From Pedobacter xixiisoli (lineage in GTDB: Bacteria; Bacteroidota; Bacteroidia; Sphingobacteriales; Sphingobacteriaceae): 64,000 nucleotides of DNA. The stretch lies in contig NZ_OCMT01000005.1 in NCBI RefSeq assembly GCF_900215335.1, forward strand, positions 62,001-126,000, read 5' to 3'. The notes beneath the pieces are model-generated. The model made no database searches and was not told the origin of the DNA. It was given only the letters and a program-made list of their open reading frames with translations. Shown here piece by piece: positions 51,084-60,964 of the stretch; positions within the stretch are counted from its first letter, which is position 1; each line of letters starts with the position of its first letter. A program made the position numbers and the translations under genes.

Positions 51084-51126
51084 AAAACGCCGAGTTAGCT
51101 GGATACCAGCATAAACTCGGCGTTTT
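51084..51126 (-). terminator. terminator of the BspA-like T9SS cargo gene
   Basis: AAAACGCCGAGTT (51084-51096) pairs perfectly with AACTCGGCGTTTT (51114-51126). An inner CTGG/CCAG stem (51099-51102 and 51106-51109) extends the fold. It lies 29 bases past the gene's stop. Confidence 0.9.
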
Positions 51127-51155
51127 GTAATGGAAGAGTTTGTCTTCTTAATTAA

Positions 51156-54100
51156 CTATTTTGCAATAAGTTTAATTGTTTGTGCTAACCCTTTTCCATT
51201 TACCCTTAAGATATATTGTCCTGGGTTTAAAGCTTTAATTAAATTTAGTCTGTAATCACTTTGTGCAGCATTTATTTTCAAATCTTCCTGATGCACCACC
51301 TGTCCTAAGATATTGGTGATTACTACTTTGGTATTGATGTCCCCATATCCAGAAAACACTAAGTTGATTGTTTCAGAAACTGGATTAGGATACAATGTTA
51401 CTGTTAGTTGCTTATCTAAGCTGAAACGAAGTTCTCTAGTTTCCAATAAGGTAGCTTTACCATCTAAATCTACCTGCTTTAAGCGATAGTAATTTACGCC
51501 ATTTATTGGCGTCAAATCGTATGTGCTATATCTGCTGGTTTGGTTGGTAGTACCTTTTCCATTAACCTTAGCAATACTAATGAAATTAACCCCATCTGTG
51601 GTTCTTTCTATTTCAAAGTAGTTATTGTTTAGTTCAGCATTGGTAGACCACTGTAGCAGGGCTTTGTTAGTTTGTGCTGTAGCCGTAAAGCTCACCAAAT
51701 TAACCGACAACACCGATTCTGCTTCTAGTGTTTTGGTAGCAATGTTGCTATAAATATCGCCGTCGAAAGCTTCAAAGCTAACTGTTTTTGTAGTTGTACC
51801 GCTTGCTGCCCTAAAAGTTACCGAACGTAATGCCGCTTGCCACTCTGCCAAGGTTGCAGTAACACCTACCGAGCTGAGTGTTAATACACCTGTAGTACTG
51901 TTGTAAGCTGAGGTAATATTGCCATAAGCGGCACCATCAGTAAATGTCAAGACATCTCCGGCAACAAAATTGTTGGTAATACTCACTTTGGCGCTGGCTA
52001 GTGAGATATTGTCTGCATCTGTAACTGTTACTGTGTTGTCTATGATTACATCAACAGTTGCATTATAAGTTGTGCTTCCTGCGCTAGTTGTTACTATAGG
52101 ACTAGCCACGTTATCACAATTAGCTCCGCTACTGCCTGCATCTGTAATTGTCCAACCCTTGCCGCCACTGCCCGTAGCAGTAGTTAAAGTAGTGCGAGCT
52201 ACATCTGCGTTGGTACCATATTTGATGCCTGTAGCACCAAGTGTACGTCCTGTTACCGATAGGCTGCTCCATCCAATTAATGTTTTGGAGTAGTTGGTGC
52301 AAGACATGCCTGAGTTATTTAACATATTTGTTAAGTTAACAGTTGCTGCTAATTGCAAGTTTCCAAGGTTTTGGTTAAATGCTGTAGCCCCGTTCAACAT
52401 GTTAGCCATATTGGTTGCGGCGACAGTATTCCAGTTCCCTATATTCTGGTTAAATGCTGTAGCGCCGGCAAACATACTGGATATGTTAGTTGCGCTAGCG
52501 GTATTCCAGTTTCCAATGTTCTGGTTAAAGGCTATAGCCCCATTAAACATATTTCCCATATCGGTTACGCTGGCCGTATTCCAGTTACCAATGTTCTGGT
52601 TAAATACAACAGCGGTTTGAAACATGTTAGCCATATTGGTTGCACTAGAGGTATTCCAGTTTCCAATGTTTTGATTGAATGCTCTGGCGTTACGAAACAT
52701 TAGGTTCATTAAAACTACTTTCGATACATCCCAGGTATTAAGGTTTTGATTAAATGCAATTGCTCCGTAAAACATGCCGGTCATGTTGGTCACATTAGCG
52801 GTATTCCAATTTCCGATATTCTGGTTAAAGACTGTAGCCCCATTGAACATATTGGCCATAGTGGTTGCGCTAGTAGTAATCCAGTTACCAATGTCCTGGT
52901 TAAATGCAGTAGCCCCGGCAAACATGCTGGATATATTGGTAGCACTAGCCGTATTCCAATTACCAATATTTTCATTAAATGCAGTAGCTCCATTGAACAT
53001 ATTTCCCATATCGGTTACATTAGCAGTATTCCAGTTTCCTATGTTCTGATTAAAGGCAACAGCATTCTGAAACATGTTAGCCATATTAGTTACGCTGATA
53101 GTATTCCAGTTCCCAATGTTTTGGTTAAATGCGGAAGCATTACGAAACATTAGGTTCATCAAACTAACATTGGAAACATTCCAGTTATTGAGACTTTGGT
53201 TGAATACCGTTGCTCCGTAAAACATACCGGACATATCGCTTACATTAGCGGTATTCCAAGAATTAATATTACTTGGGCTGTTTAAACTGGTACAATTTTG
53301 GAACATATTGGCCATTGATGCCACTTTTGCTAAGTTAGGAACATCGGTAGCAGTTATATTCAAGTTGTTAGCCCCTAGAAATGCACGAGACAGGTTTGTC
53401 CAGCTACCGCCTCCCCATGCTTTTACATCTGTGATAAGCGTTCTATCAGCTCCATTGTCTATGGTAAACGCTTTGAGATTACCCGGCTCAATGCTTAGCT
53501 CTATCACCCAATCTGCTGGTAAGTTTGGGATAGTAACAAGCGCATTGTTTACATCTGGAATTGTGCCGCTACCACTAATAGCTGCAGGTACGGTATTCCA
53601 GGTATAGTTTGCGCCTCCTCCTGTTACCGTAGCTTTAAATCTAATTTTGTTAGTTCCTGTGGTGCCTTTGCCCAAATCCCAAGTGGTTACAAAAGCTGGA
53701 ATTGTGATTGTTTTATTAGCAACCACACTGTAAGCATTGCCATCATATACCTCGAAGTTAATAGTATTTATATTTGCAGGGCTCGTGGTACTAAAAACAA
53801 TTGAGCGTAATGCGGCTTCCCATTGTGCTAAGGTAGCAGTGGCACCGGTAGAAGTAAGTGCTAAGACGCCAGTAGCATTGTTGTAAGTTGAGCTAATGTT
53901 GCCATAAGTAGAGCTAGGGGTGAATGCCAAAGTATTTTCCGTCGTAGGGTTGTTGGAAATTTTTACTGTAGCACTTGCTAGAGTAGTATTATCAGCGTCT
54001 GTGATCACCAAGGCATTGTCTACCACAATACCGGCAGTATTGTTATAGGTAGTGTTGCCAGCACTAGTAGTTATTACAGGAATTGCGTTGTCGCAATTAG

Positions 54101-57100
54101 AGCCGCTGGTACCTGCATCGCTGATTGTCCAGCCTTTACCACCACTACCAATAGGCGTTGTTAAAGTGGTATGCGAAGTAGTCGCATTCGTACCATATCT
54201 TAGTCCTACAGCACCTAAGTTACGTCCAGTTACTGATAGATTACTCCATGCAATGAGCGTTTTAGAGTAGTTACTACATGATATGCCTGCGTTGTTTAGC
54301 GTATTAATTAAATTTACATTTGGATTTAATGCCCAGTTACCTAGATCCATATTGAATTGGGTAGCTCCATTAAACATATATCCCATTTCTGTTACCGAAG
54401 CGATATTCCAGTTTTTAATATTTTGGTTGAATGCTAGGGCACTACGGAACATAGAACTCGTATTCGTTACATTGCCGATATTCCAATTTGAAATGTTTTG
54501 GTTAAAGGCTGCGGCATTATAGAACGTACCATTCATAGTGGTTACATTGGACGTATTCCAAGCACCGATGTTGGCTGGTCCGTTTAGATTGGTACAATCT
54601 CTAAACATATTATCCATTGATGTTACTCCAGTTAAATTAGGAACATCTGTGGCGGTAATAGTTAAGTTACTAGCTCCGTAAAATGCATCTTGCATGCTTA
54701 TCCAGTTTCCAGTTCCCCATGCTTTTACATCGATAAGACGTCGTCTGTCGCTACCATTAGCTATTGCAAAAGTTTTGAAGTTGTTAGGCTCAATGCTCAG
54801 TTCGATGATAGCGCCTGCAGGCAAGCCGCTAATAATGCTAGCAGCAGCGGTTCCATCCGGAATGGTACCACTGCCGCTAGCGCCAGCAGGTATCGTGGTC
54901 CAAGTATAGTTTGCACCTCCTCCTGTTACTGTCGAATTAAATCGAATTTGAGTAGGGCTATTACCTGCTTTACTTAAGTCCCAAGTGGTAATAAAGTATG
55001 AATGTATATCTATAATCTTTGAGGCAGCAGGGCCATAGATGTCACCGTCAGAAGCAGTAAAGCTAATGGTTCTGTTGTTGTTGGTATTGCTTGTGCTTTT
55101 TTGAAAAGTCACGGAGCGTAAAGCTGCTTGCCATTCGGCTAGGGTTGCTGTAGCATTTACAGAGTTAAGTGTTAATACGCCAGTAGTAGTATTGTAATTG
55201 GCAGTAATATTGCCATACGCAGCATCAGCAGTAAATGCCAAAACATCTCCTGTTGTGTGGTTATTGGCTATGCTTATCTTGGCGCTAGCCAAAGTAGCAT
55301 GGTCTGCATCTGTGAGTGTGAGTGTATTATCTATCACTACTGCATTGGATATGTAAGCGGTGTGATCCGTACCGGTAGTTACGATAGGGGAGCTATTAGG
55401 GCAGTTGAAACTGCTGACAACGTCGTCTGTAATGGTCCATCCTTTACCGCCATCAATAACAGGTGTAGTTAATATGTTACGAGCTGCTGTTGCGTTAAGA
55501 CCATATTTTAAGCCTGCAGCACCAAGAGCTCTCCCTGTTGCCGAACCTTGGCTCCAGCCAACTAATGTACTCGAATAATTGACGCAGTCTAAGCCAGAAT
55601 TGACTAATGTGCCAGATAGATTTACGCCGGCATTTAGGTTCCAAGAGCCTAAATTTTGGTTAAAAGAGCTAGCGTTAGTAAATGTATTGTCCAAACTAGT
55701 CACGTTGGATACATTCCATGAGCTAATGTTATGATTGAAAAGTGTAGCGCCTCTAAATGCATATCCAAGATTGGTTAAGTTTGAGGTATTCCAAGCACTT
55801 AGATCACTGTCTTCCCCAGTAAAACTAGTACAGTCTGTAAAAGCATACAGAAAACTAGGGTTTCCTGTTAAAACAGGGGCATCTTTAGCTGTCAGATTAA
55901 AGTTTGGAGCCTGATAGGCTACTCCACTTAAGTTTGTCCACGGTGCAGACCCCCATGCCTTAATGTCTATAAATCTTGCTTTGTCTCGCTGACCTGCATT
56001 GACGCCATCTCTTATAGAAAAGCCTCGTATGCTTCCACCGTCAAAACTTAATTGGATGATGGCATCTTTAGGAAAGGAGTTGGTAATTGTTTTGGTTGCT
56101 AAGCTACTGCTGACTGTAATGTTTCCGCTTCCACTAAAAGAACTCGCAGGTATGGTAGTCCAGGTAAAACCTACTGTACTCGAGCCCGCGAGTCTAAAAC
56201 TAATCTCGTTTGCCGGACTACCAGGTTTGCTCATGTCCCAAACGGTGATAAAGTCTAAAGTTGATTTAACAGATTTAGTGGCCGTGGCGGTGCCATTAAT
56301 TTTAAAAGTAAGAGTTCTTACTGCACCATTGGTTGCCGCAATAAATTTAACTGAGCGCAGTGCAGCTTGCCATTGTGCTACAGTAGCGGTATTACCTGCA
56401 GAGCTCAATGTTAATTCACCTGAGGTGCTATTATAATTAGAGGTAATATTTCCGTAAGCGGCATCAGCAATGAAGGCTAATACATCTGCAGCATTACGAT
56501 TGGCGGTAATGCTTACCGTTGCGGTAGTTACGCCTGTACTGTTTGCGTTTGTGATGGAGACCATGTCATCTGCCACAACACCCCCAGCCATATAAGGGGT
56601 ACTGCCTCTAGAAGTTAGTAAAGCTGGAATGTCAATTGTTTTTGTGACTGTAGCACTGCTGAGGGTGCCATCGGAAATTACAAAACTAACGTCTCTGGTA
56701 TTACCGTTGCTTGTTGCGCTGAGTCTTATGTTGCGCAGTAAGGCTTGCCAGTTGGCCATGGTGGCGGTGGCGCCAGCAGAAGTAAGCGTTAATACGCCTG
56801 TCGTAGGGTCATAAGCAGAGGTTATATTGCCATACGAAACTGCAAATGGAGAGAATAAAAGTACATCTCCAGGAGAGAAGCCATTGGTAATACTTATGGT
56901 AGCAGAAGCTAAAGTCGTATTATCTGCATCTGTTGACGTAAGCCCCCCATCTATTGCAACGCTTCCAAGCGTATAGGTGGTGTTGCCAGCCGAGAGGGTT
57001 AACACTGGAGCCGTGTTGCGATAGGCTGTAGTGCCAGAACTTCTATTGGTAAGAAACCAGCCTTTATCCGTACTGCTATTTGTGTTGTGTAGTACATCAG

Positions 57101-57272
57101 GCCAGCCATCGTTTACTGAACCTCTAGTTGTATTAGAGCTAGTCTTTTTGTCTAGGCTACTGGTCTTTTTAGTATGCAAAGAAGATGTAGGGTTTGCCGC
57201 TAAGCTTATTTTTATAATACATGAAAATAGTAGCGGAATAAGTAGAAGTTTAATTTTCATAATGTTTTTCAT
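51156..57272 (-). CDS. giant BspA-like repeat surface protein with T9SS sorting domain
   Basis: This 2038-residue secreted protein has a signal peptide (1-25, ending ISLA). Five copies of a roughly 110-residue beta-rich repeat are seen (IDxxLTxTDADxxTLASAxxSI ... GVLTLxSxxATATLAEWQAALRS). Three blocks of Mycoplasma/BspA-type repeats (DUF285, PF03382) hold 25-residue units of the form MFxGATAFNQNIGNWNTxxV; the last block has at least 12 units. The C-terminus (about 1950-2038) starts VTLYPNPVSETINL and ends in a T9SS type A sorting domain, so it is exported through SprA and attached or released at the cell surface. BspA proteins of other genera act in adhesion. A TATATTTG promoter box precedes the gene and a strong terminator follows it. 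Confidence 0.93.
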   Translation of the reverse strand: MKNIMKIKLLLIPLLFSCIIKISLAANPTSSLHTKKTSSLDKKTSSNTTRGSVNDGWPDVLHNTNSSTDKGWFLTNRSSGTTAYRNTAPVLTLSAGNTTYTLGSVAIDGGLTSTDADNTTLASATISITNGFSPGDVLLFSPFAVSYGNITSAYDPTTGVLTLTSAGATATMANWQALLRNIRLSATSNGNTRDVSFVISDGTLSSATVTKTIDIPALLTSRGSTPYMAGGVVADDMVSITNANSTGVTTATVSITANRNAADVLAFIADAAYGNITSNYNSTSGELTLSSAGNTATVAQWQAALRSVKFIAATNGAVRTLTFKINGTATATKSVKSTLDFITVWDMSKPGSPANEISFRLAGSSTVGFTWTTIPASSFSGSGNITVSSSLATKTITNSFPKDAIIQLSFDGGSIRGFSIRDGVNAGQRDKARFIDIKAWGSAPWTNLSGVAYQAPNFNLTAKDAPVLTGNPSFLYAFTDCTSFTGEDSDLSAWNTSNLTNLGYAFRGATLFNHNISSWNVSNVTSLDNTFTNASSFNQNLGSWNLNAGVNLSGTLVNSGLDCVNYSSTLVGWSQGSATGRALGAAGLKYGLNATAARNILTTPVIDGGKGWTITDDVVSSFNCPNSSPIVTTGTDHTAYISNAVVIDNTLTLTDADHATLASAKISIANNHTTGDVLAFTADAAYGNITANYNTTTGVLTLNSVNATATLAEWQAALRSVTFQKSTSNTNNNRTISFTASDGDIYGPAASKIIDIHSYFITTWDLSKAGNSPTQIRFNSTVTGGGANYTWTTIPAGASGSGTIPDGTAAASIISGLPAGAIIELSIEPNNFKTFAIANGSDRRRLIDVKAWGTGNWISMQDAFYGASNLTITATDVPNLTGVTSMDNMFRDCTNLNGPANIGAWNTSNVTTMNGTFYNAAAFNQNISNWNIGNVTNTSSMFRSALAFNQNIKNWNIASVTEMGYMFNGATQFNMDLGNWALNPNVNLINTLNNAGISCSNYSKTLIAWSNLSVTGRNLGAVGLRYGTNATTSHTTLTTPIGSGGKGWTISDAGTSGSNCDNAIPVITTSAGNTTYNNTAGIVVDNALVITDADNTTLASATVKISNNPTTENTLAFTPSSTYGNISSTYNNATGVLALTSTGATATLAQWEAALRSIVFSTTSPANINTINFEVYDGNAYSVVANKTITIPAFVTTWDLGKGTTGTNKIRFKATVTGGGANYTWNTVPAAISGSGTIPDVNNALVTIPNLPADWVIELSIEPGNLKAFTIDNGADRTLITDVKAWGGGSWTNLSRAFLGANNLNITATDVPNLAKVASMANMFQNCTSLNSPSNINSWNTANVSDMSGMFYGATVFNQSLNNWNVSNVSLMNLMFRNASAFNQNIGNWNTISVTNMANMFQNAVAFNQNIGNWNTANVTDMGNMFNGATAFNENIGNWNTASATNISSMFAGATAFNQDIGNWITTSATTMANMFNGATVFNQNIGNWNTANVTNMTGMFYGAIAFNQNLNTWDVSKVVLMNLMFRNARAFNQNIGNWNTSSATNMANMFQTAVVFNQNIGNWNTASVTDMGNMFNGAIAFNQNIGNWNTASATNISSMFAGATAFNQNIGNWNTVAATNMANMLNGATAFNQNLGNLQLAATVNLTNMLNNSGMSCTNYSKTLIGWSSLSVTGRTLGATGIKYGTNADVARTTLTTATGSGGKGWTITDAGSSGANCDNVASPIVTTSAGSTTYNATVDVIIDNTVTVTDADNISLASAKVSITNNFVAGDVLTFTDGAAYGNITSAYNSTTGVLTLSSVGVTATLAEWQAALRSVTFRAASGTTTKTVSFEAFDGDIYSNIATKTLEAESVLSVNLVSFTATAQTNKALLQWSTNAELNNNYFEIERTTDGVNFISIAKVNGKGTTNQTSRYSTYDLTPINGVNYYRLKQVDLDGKATLLETRELRFSLDKQLTVTLYPNPVSETINLVFSGYGDINTKVVITNILGQVVHQEDLKINAAQSDYRLNLIKALNPGQYILRVNGKGLAQTIKLIAK
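52332..53231 (-). repeat. higher-order tandem repeat in the BspA array (two 450-bp units)
   Basis: Twelve 75-bp units fall into two sets of six in the same order. Unit starts read MFYGA, MFRNA, MFQ, MFNGA, MFAGA, then MFNGA or MLNGA. Set A is 52782-53231 and set B 52332-52781. The order is preserved at every position, which shows a single duplication of a six-unit block after the array formed. Confidence 0.85.
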
Positions 57273-57871
57273 TTGATTATAAGATGCAAATATACTTCTG
57301 TGATTGTTAATAATTGTCTTGTTATGAGTATGTTGCGTAAAAAAGAAAGAGCTTTTAGTTGTGAATATGTTTGCGGCGTACTATTGCTTAAACTTCTTTT
57401 TAACTATGGATCTGATAAAGGAAAATCATTTATTTAATGGGAGAAAAGCCATAGCTAATCATGTTAAAAAGTCATTTTACGCCACAATATTCCCCATGGA
57501 AGAGAGCCATAAGTTCTTAATAAAATGACTAGATTTTTATAGTTGTTTTACTGAATTATTTTTAGAGCTTATTGGAATAATACATCTTTTTGTAGAGGCA
57601 TTAATTTGATGAAAAATATTGCTTTTGGATGTAAATATTTACGGCAAAATGGAGTGAAGGAAAAATTCTCTAATTTTTTAAAAAAAATACCGAGTTAGAA
57701 GGGGTTGTAAGAAACCTCGAGGTCTTGTTATTGTAGAACCACTTTTATTTTTGATAAACCATTTTGAAGTAAGCTCTAATCGTTTACATTAGTCTTTGTC
57801 ATTTATTAAAATGATGTGATATAAGTTGATATCTTAACGAGTAACGAAACCAGTTAGGTCAAGCCCTTAGT
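57273..57871. other. 599-bp spacer, no supported gene
   Basis: Apart from the promoter box at 57287-57294, I see no hairpin, RNA gene or conserved frame. A 29-codon frame opening with MKNIAFG (about 57610-57699) exists on the plus strand but has no supporting feature. Confidence 0.5.
57287..57294 (-). promoter_or_regulatory. -7 promoter box of the BspA-like gene
   Basis: The minus strand reads TATATTTG, an exact TAnnTTTG match, 14 bases before the ATG. No -33 TTTG lies at the standard spacing. Confidence 0.4.
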
Positions 57872-59260
57872 CTAATCTATCTCTTTTTTCTTTTGGTGTT
57901 CTTCCCAGCGTTTAGCGAAAGATTTAGGTGCTACTTCGGGCATTTCGCGGTATTTGCCCCAGCCTTTTTTAAAGAAGGTTTTTAGAAAGAAGTTTTTCAT
58001 TTTTCCGCCAAAAAAATCCATCATTGAGCGTTTTTTCATTCCTTTTTTCCAAAGATTCCAACCAATGTTTTCAGTAGCTGTATTTTCGTTTGCAGTAGCC
58101 GCATCTCTACGGTTTAACAGCAGCATTTTGTGGATGTCAATTTTTACAGGACATACTTCAGAACATTTTCCGCAAAGGCTAGAAGCATAGCTCAAATGTT
58201 TGAAATCTTTCATCCCTTTAAAATGAGGAGTAATGATAGAACCAATTGGACCGCTGTAAGTCGTGCTGTAGGTATGTCCGCCGATGTTTTTGTAAACAGG
58301 ACAAGCATTTAAACAAGCTCCACAACGAATACAATATAGTGCTTGGCGTTGGTCTTTCTGAGCCAATAAGTTCGTACGTCCGTTATCAAGTAAGATCACG
58401 TACATTTCTTCTGGTCCATCTGTTTCGTGTGCTTGGCGTGGACCGCTCAAAATAGTATTGTAAACTGTTAGATTTTGTCCCGTTCCGTGACTAGAAAGCA
58501 AAGGCCAAAATAAATCTAAATCGGTAATAGAAGGAATTAACTTTTCTATGCCAACAATAGCAATATGGATTTTCGGGAAAGTAGTGGTTAACCTAGCGTT
58601 GCCTTCGTTTTCGGTAAGTGCAATGCTTCCGCTATCGGCAATCAAGAAATTTCCGCCGGTGATTCCGATATCTGCTTTTAAATATTTATCACGAAGCAAT
58701 TCTCTAGCTTTTTGAGTCAACTGCTCAGGAGTAGCATCTATCGGTGTACCGAACTTCTCATTAAAAAGCTTGGCGATATCTTCTTTGCTTAGGTGCATGG
58801 CAGGTGTAACAATATGGTAGGGAGCTTGCCCTAACAACTGCACAATGTACTCGCCCAAATCACTTTCTAAAGATTCGATGCCGTTTTTTTCTAGAAACTC
58901 ATTTAAATGAATCTCTTCGGTAGTCATTGATTTAGATTTGATGACGCTTTTGCCTTCTGCTCGTTGAATAATTTGCAGAATTTCCTTCTGAGCTTCGGCA
59001 GCATCATTTGCCCAAATTACCTTACCACCACGTTTTTGGAAATTAGATTCGAACTCTGGTAAGAGCTTGTCTAAGTTTTCCATCACACGCCACTTAACCA
59101 CGTGTGCTTTGCGTTTAGAAGCCTCCAAGTTTTCAAATTTCGACAAGCCACGCTCAACCGCTACATTATACTTACCAATATTGTGGTTAATAATATTACG
59201 ATGTGGCATATCGAAAGCCTTTTCATCGGCTTTTACTAAGAAATCTTCGGCAACGGTCAT
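57872..59260 (-). CDS. lutB: LutB-like iron-sulfur protein (lactate utilisation)
   Basis: LutB is part of the LutABC complex that oxidises L-lactate to pyruvate. The 462-residue protein has an N-terminal LUD/YkgG-type domain (about 50-290) and two 4Fe-4S binding motifs: the first with Cys310, Cys313, Cys316 and Cys320 (CIRCGACLNAC), the second with Cys363, Cys366 and Cys370 (CGKCSEVC). The basic C-terminal tail (about 400-462) is common in the family. LutA and LutC are not adjacent in this window: thrC lies upstream and no gene follows within 599 bases. They may be elsewhere. A TATATTTG box is at 59270-59277 on the minus strand. Confidence 0.9.
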   Translation of the reverse strand: MTVAEDFLVKADEKAFDMPHRNIINHNIGKYNVAVERGLSKFENLEASKRKAHVVKWRVMENLDKLLPEFESNFQKRGGKVIWANDAAEAQKEILQIIQRAEGKSVIKSKSMTTEEIHLNEFLEKNGIESLESDLGEYIVQLLGQAPYHIVTPAMHLSKEDIAKLFNEKFGTPIDATPEQLTQKARELLRDKYLKADIGITGGNFLIADSGSIALTENEGNARLTTTFPKIHIAIVGIEKLIPSITDLDLFWPLLSSHGTGQNLTVYNTILSGPRQAHETDGPEEMYVILLDNGRTNLLAQKDQRQALYCIRCGACLNACPVYKNIGGHTYSTTYSGPIGSIITPHFKGMKDFKHLSYASSLCGKCSEVCPVKIDIHKMLLLNRRDAATANENTATENIGWNLWKKGMKKRSMMDFFGGKMKNFFLKTFFKKGWGKYREMPEVAPKSFAKRWEEHQKKKEID

Positions 59261-59269
59261 ATATCGTCC

Positions 59270-59277
59270 AAATATAG
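59270..59277 (-). promoter_or_regulatory. -7 promoter box of the lutB-like gene
   Basis: The minus strand reads TATATTTG (TAnnTTTG), 9 bases before the ATG at 59260. No -33 TTTG is found at the expected distance. Confidence 0.35.
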
Positions 59278-59432
59278 GTAAATAGGCTAGGGCTTTAAAA
59301 TTTAACGGCCAGATGTTGATATAATTGCCATACTATTTACTTCGCTGACATTTCTAAACGAATAACTAAGGTTACTTCTATGGGCTGTATTTGTAACGAG
59401 AGTGAAGGAGAGAGGTAATAGTTTTATAAAAT

Positions 59433-59552
59433 TAGTCCGTCATTTCCACTGTAGTTGAGAATTGAAAATCATTGAAGCTAAATCTTTGAACTCCATAATA
59501 CATTTTCAAAGATTTCTCCATTCCACTGCGTTCCAGTCGAAATGACGGACTA
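59433..59552. repeat. dispersed inverted repeat, CCGTCATTTC type
   Basis: TAGTCCGTCATTTCCACTG (59433-59451) pairs with CAGTCGAAATGACGGACTA (59534-59552; 18 of 19 bases). The interior carries CAAAGATTTCTCCATTCCACTGCG. A half-copy lies at 29781-29810. The 311-bp spacer between lutB and thrC that holds it has no gene. Confidence 0.75.
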
Positions 59553-59571
59553 TTTATGTTGGTGAGTGTAA

Positions 59572-60879
59572 TTAGTTCTTTTCCTCCAACCAGCTTTTAA
59601 AGCCTTCAAAATCTACACCTAATTCGTCAGCTTGTTTAGCTCTGCCTTCCAATTCTTTTACCGAAGCTGGAATTTCAATTTTAGCAGCTAATTCGGCAGG
59701 GAAAATATCAGGAAATTTACAGGCATGTGCAGTTGATAAAAATACGGCAGCACCATTATAGCCAGTTTCATTTCTGTATTTTTCTACGGCTAAATAGGCA
59801 ATTGCTGTATGTGGACAAGCGATGTAATCAAAATCTGCATCAATTTTCTTAATACCAGCAAAAGTTTCTTCATCTGTAAAACGAGCAGCGCTTACTTTTT
59901 CTTTCAACGCATCTGCATCGCCTGAAAACAAATCCATGATGCGAACCCAGTTACTTGGCGCACCAACATCCATCGCGTTAGCATAAGTTTGGACTGAAGG
60001 CTTAGTTTCGTAAACACCAGTTTCCAAGAAGCGAGGAACGGTATCATTCACATTTGTTGCGGCGATAAATTGTTTCACTGGCAAGCCCATTTTGTAAGCC
60101 AACAAACCAGCACCAATATTGCCGAAATTTCCGCTAGGTACAGAAAAAACCACTTCTTTAAAACCTTTTCTTTTCAATTGTGCATAAGCATTGAAGTAGT
60201 AAAAAGTCTGCGGAATTAAACGTGAAATATTGATGGAGTTAGCCGAGGTTAGACGGAACTTTTTGTTCAGTTCTTCATCAGCAAATGCTTGTTTCACTAG
60301 GGCTTGACAATCGTCAAAAGTGCCATCAATTTCTATAGCTCTAATGGTTTGTCCTAAAGTGGTCAATTGTTGTTCCTGTATTGGGCTCACTTTCCCTTTC
60401 GGATAAAGAATAGTTACTCTGGTATTAGCTACACCTAGGAAACCTAAAGCTACAGCACCACCAGTATCACCGGAAGTTGCTACCAAAACATCCAGTAATT
60501 GCTCGCCATCTTTAAGGTAATAACCCATCACACGGCTCATGAAACGAGCACCAAAATCTTTAAATGCTAACGATGGTCCGTGGAAAAGTTCCAAAACGAA
60601 AGTATTTTCGTTCAAAGGAACAACAGGTGCATCAAAATTCGCCGCTTCTTCTACCAAAGCTTTCAAATCTTCGGCAGGGATTTCATCTTTTAGTAAAGCT
60701 GATGCTACTTCATAAGCAATCTCCGTTAGGGAATACTTTTCAATATTATTGATAAAATCAGCAGGTAATTGAGGGATTTCCTCAGGCATGTACAGTCCTT
60801 TATCTAAAGGCATGCTATTAAAAACGGCTTCTTTAAAGGAAACACGTAAATCTTTATTGTTGGTTGAATAGAATTGCAT
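59572..60879 (-). CDS. thrC: threonine synthase
   Basis: ThrC converts O-phospho-L-homoserine to L-threonine with pyridoxal phosphate. The 435-residue protein shows the PLP-lysine motif as Lys107 in SLAFKDFG, the glycine-rich phosphate-binding VATSGDTGGAVA, and the SVPSGNFGNI segment of fold-type II enzymes. The N-terminal FYSTNNKD(L)RVSFKEAV block is typical of the class I threonine synthases. It is the last gene of the thrA-thrB-thrC operon, 85 bases after thrB. That gap holds a small inverted repeat. Confidence 0.96.
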   Translation of the reverse strand: MQFYSTNNKDLRVSFKEAVFNSMPLDKGLYMPEEIPQLPADFINNIEKYSLTEIAYEVASALLKDEIPAEDLKALVEEAANFDAPVVPLNENTFVLELFHGPSLAFKDFGARFMSRVMGYYLKDGEQLLDVLVATSGDTGGAVALGFLGVANTRVTILYPKGKVSPIQEQQLTTLGQTIRAIEIDGTFDDCQALVKQAFADEELNKKFRLTSANSINISRLIPQTFYYFNAYAQLKRKGFKEVVFSVPSGNFGNIGAGLLAYKMGLPVKQFIAATNVNDTVPRFLETGVYETKPSVQTYANAMDVGAPSNWVRIMDLFSGDADALKEKVSAARFTDEETFAGIKKIDADFDYIACPHTAIAYLAVEKYRNETGYNGAAVFLSTAHACKFPDIFPAELAAKIEIPASVKELEGRAKQADELGVDFEGFKSWLEEKN

Positions 60880-60902
60880 TGGGTTTGGGTTATGGGTTAT
60901 GT

Positions 60903-60953
60903 GTTGCGAGTTACAGGTTTAGATATCTAGTCCCGTAACATTCAACTCGCAAC
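60903..60953. repeat. inverted repeat between thrB and thrC
   Basis: GTTGCGAGTT (60903-60912) pairs perfectly with AACTCGCAAC (60944-60953). The surrounding words (GTTATGGGTTATG, AACTCGTAAC) look like a dispersed simple repeat. It could tune thrC relative to thrB by hairpin formation, but a neutral repeat is more likely. Confidence 0.5.
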
Positions 60954-60964
60954 TCGTAACAATT

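Noticed and set aside
52072-53153. Overlapping plus-strand frames with repeats, first suspected as a repetitive protein or a CRISPR-like array
   Set aside because: They are the antisense of the BspA 75-bp units; the repeats are contiguous and protein-coding, without spacers.
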